Source: an uncultured Subdoligranulum sp.
Lineage (GTDB): Bacteria; Bacillota_A; Clostridia; Oscillospirales; Ruminococcaceae
Assembly (NCBI RefSeq): GCF_937890665.1
Contig: NZ_CALADU010000016.1
Span: forward strand, 1-21,018
DNA length: 21,018 nucleotides
Direction: 5' to 3'
This document shows, one piece after another, positions 7,823 through 18,484 of the stretch. The position numbers were made by a program, and so were the translations under genes. The notes beneath the pieces are model-generated. The model worked only from the letters and a program-made list of their open reading frames with translations, had not been told where the DNA came from and did no database searches. How positions within the stretch are numbered: position 1 is the first letter of the stretch; each line of letters opens with the position of its first letter.

Positions 7823-8704
7823 TTATTCATTGGAACTGTTGGCTATTGCTTCTCCCTGAAGCATTTTACGGTACTCAGAAGGGGAAACACCTTTCTGCTT
7901 CTTGAAAATACGGCTGAAATAAAGAGGATTCTCATAACCGACAATAGTGGATATTTCTGTCACATTGTAGTCCGTGGTTTCCAGAAGGCTGACAGCGTTA
8001 TTGATTCGAATGGCCAGTATGTACTGCATGGGAGATTTCATAGTCATTTGCTTGAAATTCCGTAGGAACCAACTGACACTCATTCCTCTGGACTGAGCAT
8101 ATTCCTCGATACTGATATCTTCGTTGTAATGCTCGTTAAAATACTTCCGGGCATAATCAATTTCTTCCTGCAGGTAAGAACTGACAGTGGGTTTCCGTTC
8201 TTCCCAGCTGCGCTGCACCAGCAGGAAAATCTGGCGCAGATACATTTCCAAAAGTTCCTGATATCCGGTCCGGCAGGTTTGCAGCTCATTGATCATTTCC
8301 TTGAACAAATAAGCATAGGTAGCAGAGGAACCGGAGTAGATTACATTGCGGTCGAGAGGAATATCATAATGTCTCAGGATGTTTCTAACATCAGAGCCGG
8401 TAAAGTGTACCCAATAAACTTCCGGGCGATCCACCGCAAAGTATTCATAATGCTGTTCCTGGCGGGGATGGAAAAGTATCATGTGTCCTGCGGCAACCTC
8501 TTTTGGTTCTCCATTAAAATAGAAGACAGTCTTACCGGAAGCCACATACAGTAACTGATAGTCCAAACGGCCTCTGGGACGCCAGGTGGGCAGTCGCTCT
8601 TTGGTGCGCAGGCGGTATGTACCGCAGCTGCCCACAATGAGAGGCTTGGATTTGTCCTTGAAAGGCAATCTGGAATTATTCAGGTAACCGGAGTTTATAT
8701 ACAT
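7823..8704 (-). CDS. AraC-family transcriptional regulator of the galactoside operon
   Basis: A 293-residue protein with an N-terminal cupin-type sugar-sensing domain (about 25-160; GRLDYQLLYVASGKTVFYF and HMILFHPRQEQHYEYF) and a C-terminal pair of AraC helix-turn-helix motifs (about 190-285; ISIEEYAQSRGMSVSWFLRN and VTEISTIVGYENPLYFSRIF). The start ATG (minus strand, 8704) has AGGAAG eight bases upstream. It is transcribed divergently from the GH2 gene across a 219-bp region with repeated elements, the usual arrangement for an AraC activator of a glycoside operon. The inducer is probably a galactoside, inferred from the neighbours only. Confidence 0.9.
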   Translation of the reverse strand: MYINSGYLNNSRLPFKDKSKPLIVGSCGTYRLRTKERLPTWRPRGRLDYQLLYVASGKTVFYFNGEPKEVAAGHMILFHPRQEQHYEYFAVDRPEVYWVHFTGSDVRNILRHYDIPLDRNVIYSGSSATYAYLFKEMINELQTCRTGYQELLEMYLRQIFLLVQRSWEERKPTVSSYLQEEIDYARKYFNEHYNEDISIEEYAQSRGMSVSWFLRNFKQMTMKSPMQYILAIRINNAVSLLETTDYNVTEISTIVGYENPLYFSRIFKKQKGVSPSEYRKMLQGEAIANSSNE

Positions 8705-8735
8705 TGTACAATCTTCCTATTCTGTTTTTGTACAA
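8704..8735. promoter_or_regulatory. Paired TTGTACAA palindromes at the araC start
   Basis: The 8-bp palindrome TTGTACAA occurs at 8704-8711, overlapping the regulator's start codon, and again at 8728-8735, 24 bases apart. Beside the second is ATGCT-tgtg-AGCAT (8737-8750). The positions suit an autoregulatory or catabolite-type operator. No known consensus was matched. Confidence 0.4.
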
Positions 8736-8789
8736 TATGCTTGTGAGCATGGATATTGTTCGGAAAACATGGAAAAACAAGGGAAACTG

Positions 8790-8831
8790 AAAACTACACT
8801 TTTCTACATAGTATCATTTTGTGTAGGTTTT
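8790..8831. promoter_or_regulatory. Candidate AraC-type operator
   Basis: AAAACTACAC (8790-8799) is mirrored by GTGTAGGTTTT (8821-8831), differing by one inserted base. CTACAC at 8794 and CTACAT at 8804 form a direct repeat exactly 10 bp apart. Repeated half-sites one helical turn apart, just upstream of a promoter, suit an AraC activator. Binding is inferred. Confidence 0.4.
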
Positions 8832-8846
8832 GTCCATTCTAGTTTA

Positions 8847-8875
8847 TTCATTTTTTTGCAAATTATTTCTATAAT
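8847..8875 (+). promoter_or_regulatory. Promoter of the galactoside operon
   Basis: A perfect -10 TATAAT (8870-8875) sits 17 bases after a poor -35 TTCATT (8847-8852), about 50 bases before the GH2 start. A good -10 with a weak -35 is typical of an activator-dependent promoter. Confidence 0.55.
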
Positions 8876-8890
8876 ACAGCCAGAAGTTAA

Positions 8891-11989
<3,099 letters not shown>

Positions 11990-11998
11990 GAAATGTGA

Positions 11999-12014
11999 GT
12001 GGGGGAAACCCCAC
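11999..12014 (+). promoter_or_regulatory. Intercistronic GNRA-loop hairpin
   Basis: GTGGGG-GAAA-CCCCAC forms a 6-bp stem with a stable tetraloop, ten bases after the GH2 stop. It has no T tract, so it is more likely an mRNA-stability or processing element than a terminator. The downstream genes still read through. Confidence 0.45.
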
Positions 12015-12053
12015 CCAAAATGAAACAAACAAAATATATTAAGGAGAATAATT

Positions 12054-13421
12054 ATGAACGAAAAGAGATATCTGAAGTGGTATAACAAGATCGGCTACGG
12101 CTCCGGTGACATTGCAGGTAATGTGGTGTATGCGTTCCTGACCTTCTTCGTTATGATCTACCTGTCCGACACCATCGGACTGAACCCCGGCATTATCGGC
12201 ACCCTGATGGCAGTTGCCAAGATCTTCGACGGCATCTCTGATGTGATTTTCGGCTCCCTGATCGATAAGACCCACACCAAAATGGGTAAGGCCCGTCCCT
12301 GGATGCTGTGGCCTTACCTGGGCTGCGGTGTCTGCTTGTTCGCAATCTTCTCCATTCCCACTTCCTGGGGCAAGACCGCACAGTACGCCTTCTTCTTCAT
12401 CTTCTACGTGATGCTGAATGCCGGCTTCTACACCGCAAACAACATCGCTTACTCCGCACTGACCGCTCTGGTTACCAAGAATGAAAACGAGCGTGTTCAG
12501 CTGGGTTCCCTCCGCTTCGTCTTCGCATTCACCACCAGCACCATCATCCAGGCTGTTACCTTCGGTCTTGTTGCACACTTCGGTAATGATGCCGCCGCAT
12601 GGCGAATCGTCGCTCTGATCTATGTCGTCATCGGTATCATCTCCAACACCATCTCTGTCCTGTCCCTGAAGGAGCTGCCCGAGGACGAAAACGAAACCAA
12701 GAAGGACACCTCCGCTCCCGCTGAGAAGTACACCCTGCGTGAGGCAGCCGGTCTGCTGGTCAAGAACAAGTTCTATCTGCTGATCCTGGGCGTTTATCTG
12801 CTGACTCAGCTGTACACCGCCTTTACCGGTGTTGGTACCTACTACATGACCTATGTTTTGAAAGATGCAAACCTGATGGGCAAGTTCGCCGCTGCACTGA
12901 ACATCCCCATGATCATCGGCCTGCTGCTGGTGCCCACTTTGGTTGCAAAGCTGGGCGGCATGTACAAGATCAACTATAGCGGCTACGCTCTGGCTACCGT
13001 TGCAAGAATCCTGGTGATCGTGGCTGCTTACATGGGCAGTGTCCCCATGATGCTGGTTTTCACCGCTGTGGCTTCCCTGGGTATGTGCCCCCTGCAGGGC
13101 GACCTGAATGCGGTTATCGCTTCTGCTTCTGACTACACCTATCTGACCACTGGCAAGCGTATCGACGGCACCATGTACTCCTGCACCTCTCTGGGTGTTA
13201 AGATCGGCGGTGGCCTGGGTACCGCAATCTCCGGCTGGCTGCTGGCTGCCGCAGGATTCATTGAAGGCGGCGCCGCTGTTCAGCCTGACTCCGTGATTAC
13301 CATGCTGAATGTTATGTACCTGTGGCTGCCCGCAATCTTCTGTGCACTGGTCACCTTCCTGCTGACCAAGCTGAATGTTGAAAAGGCAAAACAGGCTCTG
13401 CTGGCTTCCCGCAAGGCATAA
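12054..13421 (+). CDS. GPH-family (MelB/LacS-type) galactoside:cation symporter
   Basis: A 455-residue, strongly hydrophobic protein with about 12 predicted membrane spans. The N-terminal motif KWYNKIGYGSGDIAGNVVY and the loop KIFDGISDVIFGSLIDKTHT (split around the conserved Asp residues) followed by KARPWM are hallmarks of the glycoside-pentoside-hexuronide symporters. The C-terminal EIIA-like domain found in streptococcal LacS is absent; the protein ends soon after the last helix. It should import lactose or galacto-oligosaccharides with H+ or Na+. ATG 12054 has AAGGAG at 12041-12046. It lies 64 bases after GH2 and 30 bases before galT in the same operon. The exact substrate is inferred from the neighbours. 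Confidence 0.92.
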   Translation: MNEKRYLKWYNKIGYGSGDIAGNVVYAFLTFFVMIYLSDTIGLNPGIIGTLMAVAKIFDGISDVIFGSLIDKTHTKMGKARPWMLWPYLGCGVCLFAIFSIPTSWGKTAQYAFFFIFYVMLNAGFYTANNIAYSALTALVTKNENERVQLGSLRFVFAFTTSTIIQAVTFGLVAHFGNDAAAWRIVALIYVVIGIISNTISVLSLKELPEDENETKKDTSAPAEKYTLREAAGLLVKNKFYLLILGVYLLTQLYTAFTGVGTYYMTYVLKDANLMGKFAAALNIPMIIGLLLVPTLVAKLGGMYKINYSGYALATVARILVIVAAYMGSVPMMLVFTAVASLGMCPLQGDLNAVIASASDYTYLTTGKRIDGTMYSCTSLGVKIGGGLGTAISGWLLAAAGFIEGGAAVQPDSVITMLNVMYLWLPAIFCALVTFLLTKLNVEKAKQALLASRKA

Positions 13422-13451
13422 GAAAAATCTTTCGAAAAGGAATTTAAAGGA

Positions 13452-14969
13452 GTGTTTTATACGAACATCAATGAGAATATTTCCGCTTTGGTGCAGTATG
13501 GCTTGGACAGGAAACTGATCGAGCCCTGCGACAAGGCGTTTATTATAAACCAGCTGCTTACTCCCCAGCAGCTGGATAGTTTTGAACCTGCAGAAGTCCG
13601 TCCCATGCCTCTGGAGCAGATCCTGAAGAATCTGACGGATGACGCAGTGAATAGAGGTATCATCTCCGATGATATCACCAGCCGGGATCTTTATGATACC
13701 AAACTGATGGGAATCCTGACCCCGCCTCCCAGAGAAGTGCGCAGCACCTTCGAAGCGCTGTATGAGGAAAATCCCAAGACTGCCACAGACTGGTTTTACA
13801 AGTTCTCTCAGGATACCGATTACATCCGCCGTTACCGGATCCAGAAGGATATGCGCTGGAAGACTGTGACGGATTACGGCACGCTGGATGTGACCATCAA
13901 CCTGAGCAAGCCTGAAAAGGACCCCAAGGCTATTGCCGCAGCCAAGGCGGCACCTCAGTCCGGATATCCCAAGTGCCAGCTGTGCGCTGAGAACGAAGGC
14001 TATGCAGGCCGGATGAATCATCCCGCCCGGCAGAACCACCGGATCATTCCCATCACCATTGGCGGTAAACCCTGGTACTTGCAGTACAGCCCCTATGTCT
14101 ATTACAACGAGCACTGCATTGCATTTAATGCGGAGCACACTCCTATGAAAATCGATAAGGCAGCCTTCGAGAAGCTGCTGGACTTCGTCACCATCTTCCC
14201 TCACTATTTCATCGGCAGTAATGCAGACCTGCCCATCGTGGGCGGCAGCATCCTGAGCCATGAGCATTTCCAGGGTGGATGCTATACCTTCCCCATGGAG
14301 AAGTCCCCCGTGGAGCGTAAGATCGTCTTCAATGGCTTTGAGGATGTGAAGGCAGGCATCGTGAAGTGGCCCATGAGTGTCATCCGTCTGACCTGCCCGG
14401 ACAAGCAGCGGATCGCGGATCTGGCAGACCATATCCTGCAGTCCTGGCGCGGTTATTCTGATGCAGATGCCTTTATCTTCGCGGAAACCAACGGTGAACC
14501 CCATAATACCATCACGCCCATTGCCCGCCGCAGGGGAGAGGACTACGAGATGGATCTGGTCCTGCGTAACAACATTACCACGGAGGAACATCCTCTGGGC
14601 GTATTCCATCCCCATGCAGAGCTGCATCATATCAAGAAGGAGAATATCGGCCTGATCGAAGTGATGGGTCTGGCTGTGCTGCCCTCCAGACTGAAGCAGG
14701 AACTGGCAGACCTGGAAGAAGCCATTTTGATGGACAAGCCCATTACTGGCGAGCTGGAGAAGCACGCTAAGTGGGTTCAGCAGTTAAAGGAAACCCATAC
14801 GTTTACAACGGACAATACCGCATGCATTCTGAAGCTGGAAGTTGGCAAGGTGTTTGCCAAGGTACTGGAGCATGCTGGTGTCTATAAGAGAAATATGGAT
14901 GGCGAGGCAGCTTTTGACCGCTTCATCCGCTATGTAAATCGAGGTGAAAAAAGCCACAAACAAATCTGA
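13452..14969 (+). CDS. galT: Class II galactose-1-phosphate uridylyltransferase
   Basis: About 505 residues, typical of the Firmicute class II GalT and unlike the roughly 350-residue class I enzyme. Recognisable stretches are LVQYGLDRKLIEP, HPARQNHRIIP, QYSPYVYYNEHCIAF and the active-site-like GGSILSHEHFQGG, where class II enzymes carry SHxHFQGG in place of HPHPQ. It exchanges UMP between UDP-glucose and galactose-1-phosphate in the Leloir pathway (cytoplasm). The start is uncertain: no in-frame ATG lies near the family's usual N-terminus. GTG 13452 gives the expected N-terminus, but AAAGGAG (13446-13452) overlaps it; an earlier AAAAGGAA (13435-13442) could serve it. galK and galE are not in the window. 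Confidence 0.9.
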   Translation: MFYTNINENISALVQYGLDRKLIEPCDKAFIINQLLTPQQLDSFEPAEVRPMPLEQILKNLTDDAVNRGIISDDITSRDLYDTKLMGILTPPPREVRSTFEALYEENPKTATDWFYKFSQDTDYIRRYRIQKDMRWKTVTDYGTLDVTINLSKPEKDPKAIAAAKAAPQSGYPKCQLCAENEGYAGRMNHPARQNHRIIPITIGGKPWYLQYSPYVYYNEHCIAFNAEHTPMKIDKAAFEKLLDFVTIFPHYFIGSNADLPIVGGSILSHEHFQGGCYTFPMEKSPVERKIVFNGFEDVKAGIVKWPMSVIRLTCPDKQRIADLADHILQSWRGYSDADAFIFAETNGEPHNTITPIARRRGEDYEMDLVLRNNITTEEHPLGVFHPHAELHHIKKENIGLIEVMGLAVLPSRLKQELADLEEAILMDKPITGELEKHAKWVQQLKETHTFTTDNTACILKLEVGKVFAKVLEHAGVYKRNMDGEAAFDRFIRYVNRGEKSHKQI

Positions 14970-15125
14970 ACGAGGGAGGGAAGTGCTATGACATCTCCTT
15001 CCTACCATCGTATTTTCCTACTCCGATGCACAGACAGGGACGAATGAATACATTTCCGTTGTAATCGAGGACAACGGTGCGATCACCTACTACGGGCGCA
15101 TTTTGCAACTGGACGGTACAACCAA

Positions 15126-15270
15126 TGGCTCAAGCGGAACGACAAGTCTTATGATCGGCTTTCTGCCGCCCTGGAGCAGCCGGAGAGCGCAGATGGACAG
15201 AACCCAGAGCAATCCCATTATGAGGCTCTGAAAGCGCAAAACCCGGACTTTTTCGGGTGGATTTCCATAG
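15126..15270 (+). pseudogene. Sortase-B-like N-terminal remnant
   Basis: One frame reads WLKRNDKSYDRLSAALEQ and then HYEALKAQNPDFFGWISI. The segment ALKAQNPDFxGWISI is characteristic of the region before the catalytic domain of class B sortases, where it is normally followed by a GTxIDYPV-type motif. Here the expected sequence is lost straight after WISI, and no catalytic His, Cys or Arg is present. Class B sortases are frequent cargo of clostridial conjugative elements, so this may be debris of an element body. Short similarity only. Confidence 0.45.
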
Positions 15271-15425
15271 TGAATCACGCAGAGAGAATGACATTGTTTT
15301 CCATATTTTTCCATAACTCGACAAGTCTTGCAAACAATATATAGTATGATTTAGTTATAAAGTAACACTATATATAGCTGTGTGGGTCAAAATAAACACG
15401 ACTTGACGAGGAAGGAAGGGGAAGA

Positions 15426-15476
15426 ATGGTTAAGGCAAGTAGCACAGCAACTTGTTCCTCTAGCGTGATGAGCTGA
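15426..15476 (+). CDS. Possible 16-residue peptide
   Basis: ATG 15426 follows a purine-rich GGAAGGAAGGGGAAG and encodes MVKASSTATCSSSVMS before TGA at 15474-15476. A hairpin lies nine bases further on. The ribosome-binding site is strong, but the frame is so short that chance cannot be excluded. It could be a leader peptide for module B. Confidence 0.25.
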   Translation: MVKASSTATCSSSVMS

Positions 15477-15484
15477 GCAGGGGG

Positions 15485-15518
15485 CATCTGAGAAATCAGA
15501 TCGCCCCTTATTTCATTT
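15485..15518 (+). terminator. Hairpin after the short leader frame
   Basis: Two arms at 15485-15512, GGGG..ATCTGA and TCAGAT..CCCC with a gaaa loop, pair except for a two-base internal loop; TTATTT follows. It is a plausible though imperfect terminator. Confidence 0.45.
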
Positions 15519-15532
15519 CGACAACATTCTAC

Positions 15533-15624
15533 GACCTCTTACAAAATACCACCAAATATCCCATAATTTTCCATTACGTTGGAATCGGGAAATGGTCGGT
15601 TTGTAAGAGGTCTTTTTTCTTTTT
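15533..15624 (+). promoter_or_regulatory. Inverted repeat with T tract upstream of the sigma-like gene (module B)
   Basis: GACCTCTTACAAA (15533-15545) and TTTGTAAGAGGTC (15600-15612) are perfectly complementary over 13 bp; TTTTTTCTTTTTT follows. The 54-base loop holds a second hairpin, TTCCA/TGGAA. The structure ends about 70 bases before the sigma-like start codon, as in module A, although the sequences are unrelated. A terminator or leader attenuator fits best. A recombination site is an alternative. Confidence 0.6.
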
Positions 15625-15691
15625 TATCTGGCCCAGGGCACCACCGGTTACCTCCGCATTTTGATGAAAGCCAAAATTGACGGAGGTGCCT

Positions 15692-16123
15692 ATGAAAACC
15701 ATTGATCTGAAAAAATACTACCGCAAACCTGAATTGTACGGCGAAAGCAATTTGGTGCTCGTCACGGATGAGGTGGCGGACGTACTGGAGCAATCCTTGC
15801 GAGATGAAAAAAGTTACTATATGCGGCGGCTGCGGGCCAAAGCGTTCTACTCGCTGGAATATGGCAATGGCATTGAGAACTATGTTGTTTTCCATGAGGA
15901 GTCGCCAGAAGAAATTTACGAGCGAAAATTAACTATGCAGCAGTTGAATGAGGCCCTTGCCAAACTCCCTATCAAACAAGGACAGCATATCTACTCCCGC
16001 TATTTCCTTGGTAAATCTTGTAAAGAAATTGCTTTGGCAGAGCACGTGACGCCTAGAACGATACAAATCACCCTTCAGCGTGGGTTGAAACGGCTAGGAA
16101 AATTGCTGAAAGAACTGTATTGA
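15692..16123 (+). CDS. Sigma-70 region-4-like regulator, module B
   Basis: A 143-residue protein starting MKTIDLKKYYRKPELYG. The start is set at ATG 15692, six bases after GGAGG (15682-15686). The C-terminal helix-turn-helix GKSCKEIALAEHVTPRTIQ aligns without gaps to the module A copy (5927-6355). The lead-in QLNEALAKLPIKQGQHIYSRYF (continuous across the two halves) is also shared, while the N-terminal half is more diverged. As in module A, no region 2 is visible, so by itself it is unlikely to recognise a -10 element. A role in controlling xis, int or the adjacent RNA is inferred from constant co-location. Confidence 0.82.
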   Translation: MKTIDLKKYYRKPELYGESNLVLVTDEVADVLEQSLRDEKSYYMRRLRAKAFYSLEYGNGIENYVVFHEESPEEIYERKLTMQQLNEALAKLPIKQGQHIYSRYFLGKSCKEIALAEHVTPRTIQITLQRGLKRLGKLLKELY

Positions 16124-16162
16124 AACGTGTCTCGCTTTTTGTCCTTTTGCGTGCATATTAGT

Positions 16163-16609
16163 GAGAGGTAAATTTAGGCTTCCCCCAAAACCTCTCCTGC
16201 ACCTTGAAAAAGCAAATATCCGACATTTCGGCTACATAAAGCCTGCCTGGCCGCAACCCACGGAGCGTCGGTCAGCACGGACGGGATTGCCGCCAAGATA
16301 CCACGCCAAGGAGGAGGTGAATCTCCGGCGATGGTGGAGCGATCAGCATTTGCCGTCACGGTGAGGGTGGAATCTCACCAATGCGATGAAAGGGCAGGTA
16401 ATCATGATACGCCCCTCAGTGCTATCGCAAGACTGCAGAGGGACTGCAAAGTAAGCAGGAAGCGGGAGCGTCCCAACGCCGAGCCGAAACGTCGCCCAGC
16501 ATCCGGGAAGTAGTGTCGAAAAGGATGCGAAATTGATCTTAGATACCACGGTGGTCAGTGTGCCGTTTTATACTGGCATCATTGGCCACCGTTCATGTGA
16601 GATCAATTT
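16163..16609 (+). ncRNA. Candidate large structured RNA, copy B (about 447 nt)
   Basis: This copy matches 6399-6843. Helices differ in sequence but keep pairing: GAGAGGT/ACCTCTC (16163-16169, 16190-16196) around a CTTCCCCC loop, GGCCG/CGGTC, GGTGAG/CTCACC, GGGC/GCCC (16392-16395, 16411-16414), GCATCC/GGATGC, a 3' ACGGTGGTCAGTG/CATTGGCCACCGT hairpin, and AAATTGATCT/AGATCAATTT (16530-16539, 16600-16609) enclosing the 3' hairpin. Unpaired blocks such as CAACCCACGGAGCG, CTATCGCAAGACTGCAGAGG and TAGATACCACGG are identical in both copies. No long open frame is conserved between the copies. It ends about 20 bases before the xis ribosome-binding site, so a cis-acting 5' leader or a separate RNA are both possible. 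Confidence 0.75.
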
Positions 16610-16648
16610 GCATTGATACAAGGATCTGAAAAGGAGGTGCCAGGATTC

Positions 16649-16888
16649 ATGAAGTACGTCGAATCTTCTGCTGAAAAAACGCCGGAAACGGATATTGAGA
16701 TTGAAAAAGTAGTGTTACCCCAGGTTGTCAGCATCAAGAAGGCAAGCGAAATTATGGGGTTGCCGCCCTACTATCTTCGCCGCCTTTGCAAAGAGGTTCC
16801 CGGTCTGGCTTTCCAGTCGGGAGTAAAGTGGTACATCAATCTTGGGCGTTTGGCCGCCTATTACAATGGCCAAAAGGAGGAAGAATAA
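16649..16888 (+). CDS. xis: Excisionase-like winged-helix protein, module B
   Basis: A 79-residue protein starting MKYVESSAEKTPETD. AAAGGAGGTG (16630-16639) lies nine bases before ATG 16649, so this start is preferred over upstream in-frame codons. The domain IMGLPPYYLRRLCKEVPG then FQSGVKWYINLGRLAAYY is nearly identical to the module A protein, whereas the first 20 or so residues have diverged. It is predicted to bind the attachment site and steer the adjacent integrase toward excision. It lies 108 bases before the integrase start, with a terminator-like hairpin in between that may limit read-through. Confidence 0.78.
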   Translation: MKYVESSAEKTPETDIEIEKVVLPQVVSIKKASEIMGLPPYYLRRLCKEVPGLAFQSGVKWYINLGRLAAYYNGQKEEE

Positions 16889-16909
16889 CACATTCATTCA
16901 TGTGTGTCA

Positions 16910-16947
16910 AGGCTGTCGTTGGCTGAAACGACAGCCTACTTCTTTTG
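16910..16947 (+). terminator. Hairpin between xis and int, module B
   Basis: AGGCTGTCGTT (16910-16920) and AACGACAGCCT (16927-16937) pair perfectly over 11 bp, followed by ACTTCTTTT. The module A equivalent at 7153-7180 keeps the stem despite base changes, so the hairpin is conserved as a structure. Confidence 0.75.
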
Positions 16948-16996
16948 CCAGATAAGGGGTATAGTTGAGGCATCAAAAACAGTAGGAGGTAAGAAA

Positions 16997-18481
16997 ATGG
17001 CATCTGTTAAATTGATGACCCCGCAGAACAAACCGCCGTATTTCAAACTGACGGCCAACATCTTGGTTGATGGCAAGGTAGAGCGGCGCTACTCCCGCTT
17101 TGATTTTGACCCCCAAAAACTGAGAACCTCAAAGACCAGGACCGCAGCGGCGACTGCCGCAGCAATGGAATTTGAAAAGCATGAGCAGGAACTTGTGTAT
17201 CAGGCGAAAAGCGACGCCAATAAATCCTTTGCGGAAGTGGCAAAAGAATACATATTGGATAGTAAAGCGCGCCTAGCACCTTCCGCCAGACTCCGTGGGG
17301 ACTTTGACAGCCGCAAAAATAAAGCCAATACGACCCGGACCAAAGAAAACTACCTCAACCGTATTATCATTGTATGCCCCTGGTTTGCCGACAAACCTGT
17401 TTCCCAAATCACCAAGGTCGATTACAAAAGGCTCATGGAGGAAATTGATAACGATGGCATCAGGGTACATGAAAAGGCATTTCTCCTTCCTGAAGCAAGG
17501 AAATACAAAACTAAGTCCTTTAACAAACTGGCAGTCGGCCATGACATAACCGCCTACACAATGGCAGAAGCCTTCCGTGGTAAACATGTTTCAAGACACT
17601 CAGCAGAAGAAATTTCCAAAGCGCTGGGTGTTCAGTTGGAACAGGCTTTCCGTATTGAAGGTACTGAAACGACATTGACCCGCAAAACCCTTCGAGAGTA
17701 TGCTCTGTTTGCACGTCAGGTTTTACAGTTTGCCAGTGATCAATACGGTACGGTACAACCGGCGTTTACCCTTCCGGCACGGGGAACACGTCCCCGCTTT
17801 GTGGATTGTCTGCATGAGGATGAAGTAAAACAGTTGCTGAACTATCTTCCCAATTGCAGTATGCTTGAGCAGACAATCGTACAAGCACTCCTCAATACCG
17901 GAATGCGACGTGGTGAACTGGCTGGCCTAACGTGGGAAGATATAAACTTCACGCAGTGTACGGTCCATGTGTATAAATCCCTTCTGGTTTTCCATGAGTA
18001 TGGCTACCAGTTGACCACAACCAAAGAATCTAACGACCGGTACATAGACGTAGCACCTGAATTCATGACCTTCATGAAAAGGTGTTATGAATTATGGAAA
18101 TATCAGCGCAAGATGATGGGAGCCAGTTGGCAGAACTCAATCGAAAAGAAACGCTGCAAATATCCTGATTCCCTTCGAACGCTGGCGGGCAACAATTTTG
18201 TGATCTGCGATGATCATGGATGGCCTCTCAGCCCGGACAGCTATGCTTGCATCGTCAGAAGGATTGGCGACAAAGCCGGTATCCGGCACCTCCATCCCCA
18301 CATGTTCCGGCACACCTTTGTCAGCATCCTGATGTCCAACCCTGACATTGGTGTTGCCACAGTAGCTGCTGAAGCAGGCCATGCCCAACCCAGTACAACC
18401 CTGATGATCTACACTCAGCAGTACAAAAAGCGCCAAGAATCCATTCGCAATCAGCTCAGCCGTGAATTGTACGGAGTATAA
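16997..18481 (+). CDS. int: Tyrosine integrase of module B
   Basis: A 494-residue site-specific recombinase. ATG 16997 is used because AGGAGGT lies seven bases upstream; the N-terminus also matches the module A stub. The catalytic set is complete: R304 in TGMRRGEL, a Lys in TTTKESNDR, H435 and R438 in HMFRHTF, H462 in EAGHAQ and nucleophile Y472 in MIYTQQY. An N-terminal arm-binding region (1-60) precedes the core-binding domain. Within the latter, about 178-212 looks like an inserted XRE-type helix-turn-helix (ITAYTMAEAFRGKHVS then AEEISKALGV). The length exceeds the usual 380-410 residues because of this insertion. It should integrate and excise the element at the tRNA(CAT) gene just downstream. 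Confidence 0.95.
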   Translation: MASVKLMTPQNKPPYFKLTANILVDGKVERRYSRFDFDPQKLRTSKTRTAAATAAAMEFEKHEQELVYQAKSDANKSFAEVAKEYILDSKARLAPSARLRGDFDSRKNKANTTRTKENYLNRIIIVCPWFADKPVSQITKVDYKRLMEEIDNDGIRVHEKAFLLPEARKYKTKSFNKLAVGHDITAYTMAEAFRGKHVSRHSAEEISKALGVQLEQAFRIEGTETTLTRKTLREYALFARQVLQFASDQYGTVQPAFTLPARGTRPRFVDCLHEDEVKQLLNYLPNCSMLEQTIVQALLNTGMRRGELAGLTWEDINFTQCTVHVYKSLLVFHEYGYQLTTTKESNDRYIDVAPEFMTFMKRCYELWKYQRKMMGASWQNSIEKKRCKYPDSLRTLAGNNFVICDDHGWPLSPDSYACIVRRIGDKAGIRHLHPHMFRHTFVSILMSNPDIGVATVAAEAGHAQPSTTLMIYTQQYKKRQESIRNQLSRELYGV

Positions 18482-18484
18482 AAG

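Larger units (their letters stand above)
14970..15532. other. Decayed intergenic stretch before module B
   Basis: No intact gene is visible. From left to right it holds an ATG at 14988 with a good GGGAGGG site but a frame that stops after about 20 codons; a sortase-B-like remnant (15126-15270); an A+T-rich inverted repeat ATATATAGT/ACTATATAT (15337-15345, 15367-15375); a 16-codon open frame with a strong ribosome-binding site (15426-15476); and a hairpin (15485-15512). The mix of broken frames suggests deletions at the junction between the galactoside operon and module B. Confidence 0.6.

Noticed and set aside
7205..8065. Single 286-codon plus-strand protein
   Set aside because: It is a chimera of integrase stub, AraC fragment, an 18-bp terminator and antisense of the next AraC gene. 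Only the two fragments were kept.
12039..14765. 908-codon minus-strand open frame across symporter and galT
   Set aside because: It spans two well-identified genes and their junction; the translation is repetitive and lacks any recognisable domain.
14988..15047. Gene starting at ATG 14988 behind a good ribosome-binding site
   Set aside because: The frame stops after about 20 codons; a plausible continuation needs a frameshift and has no recognisable similarity.
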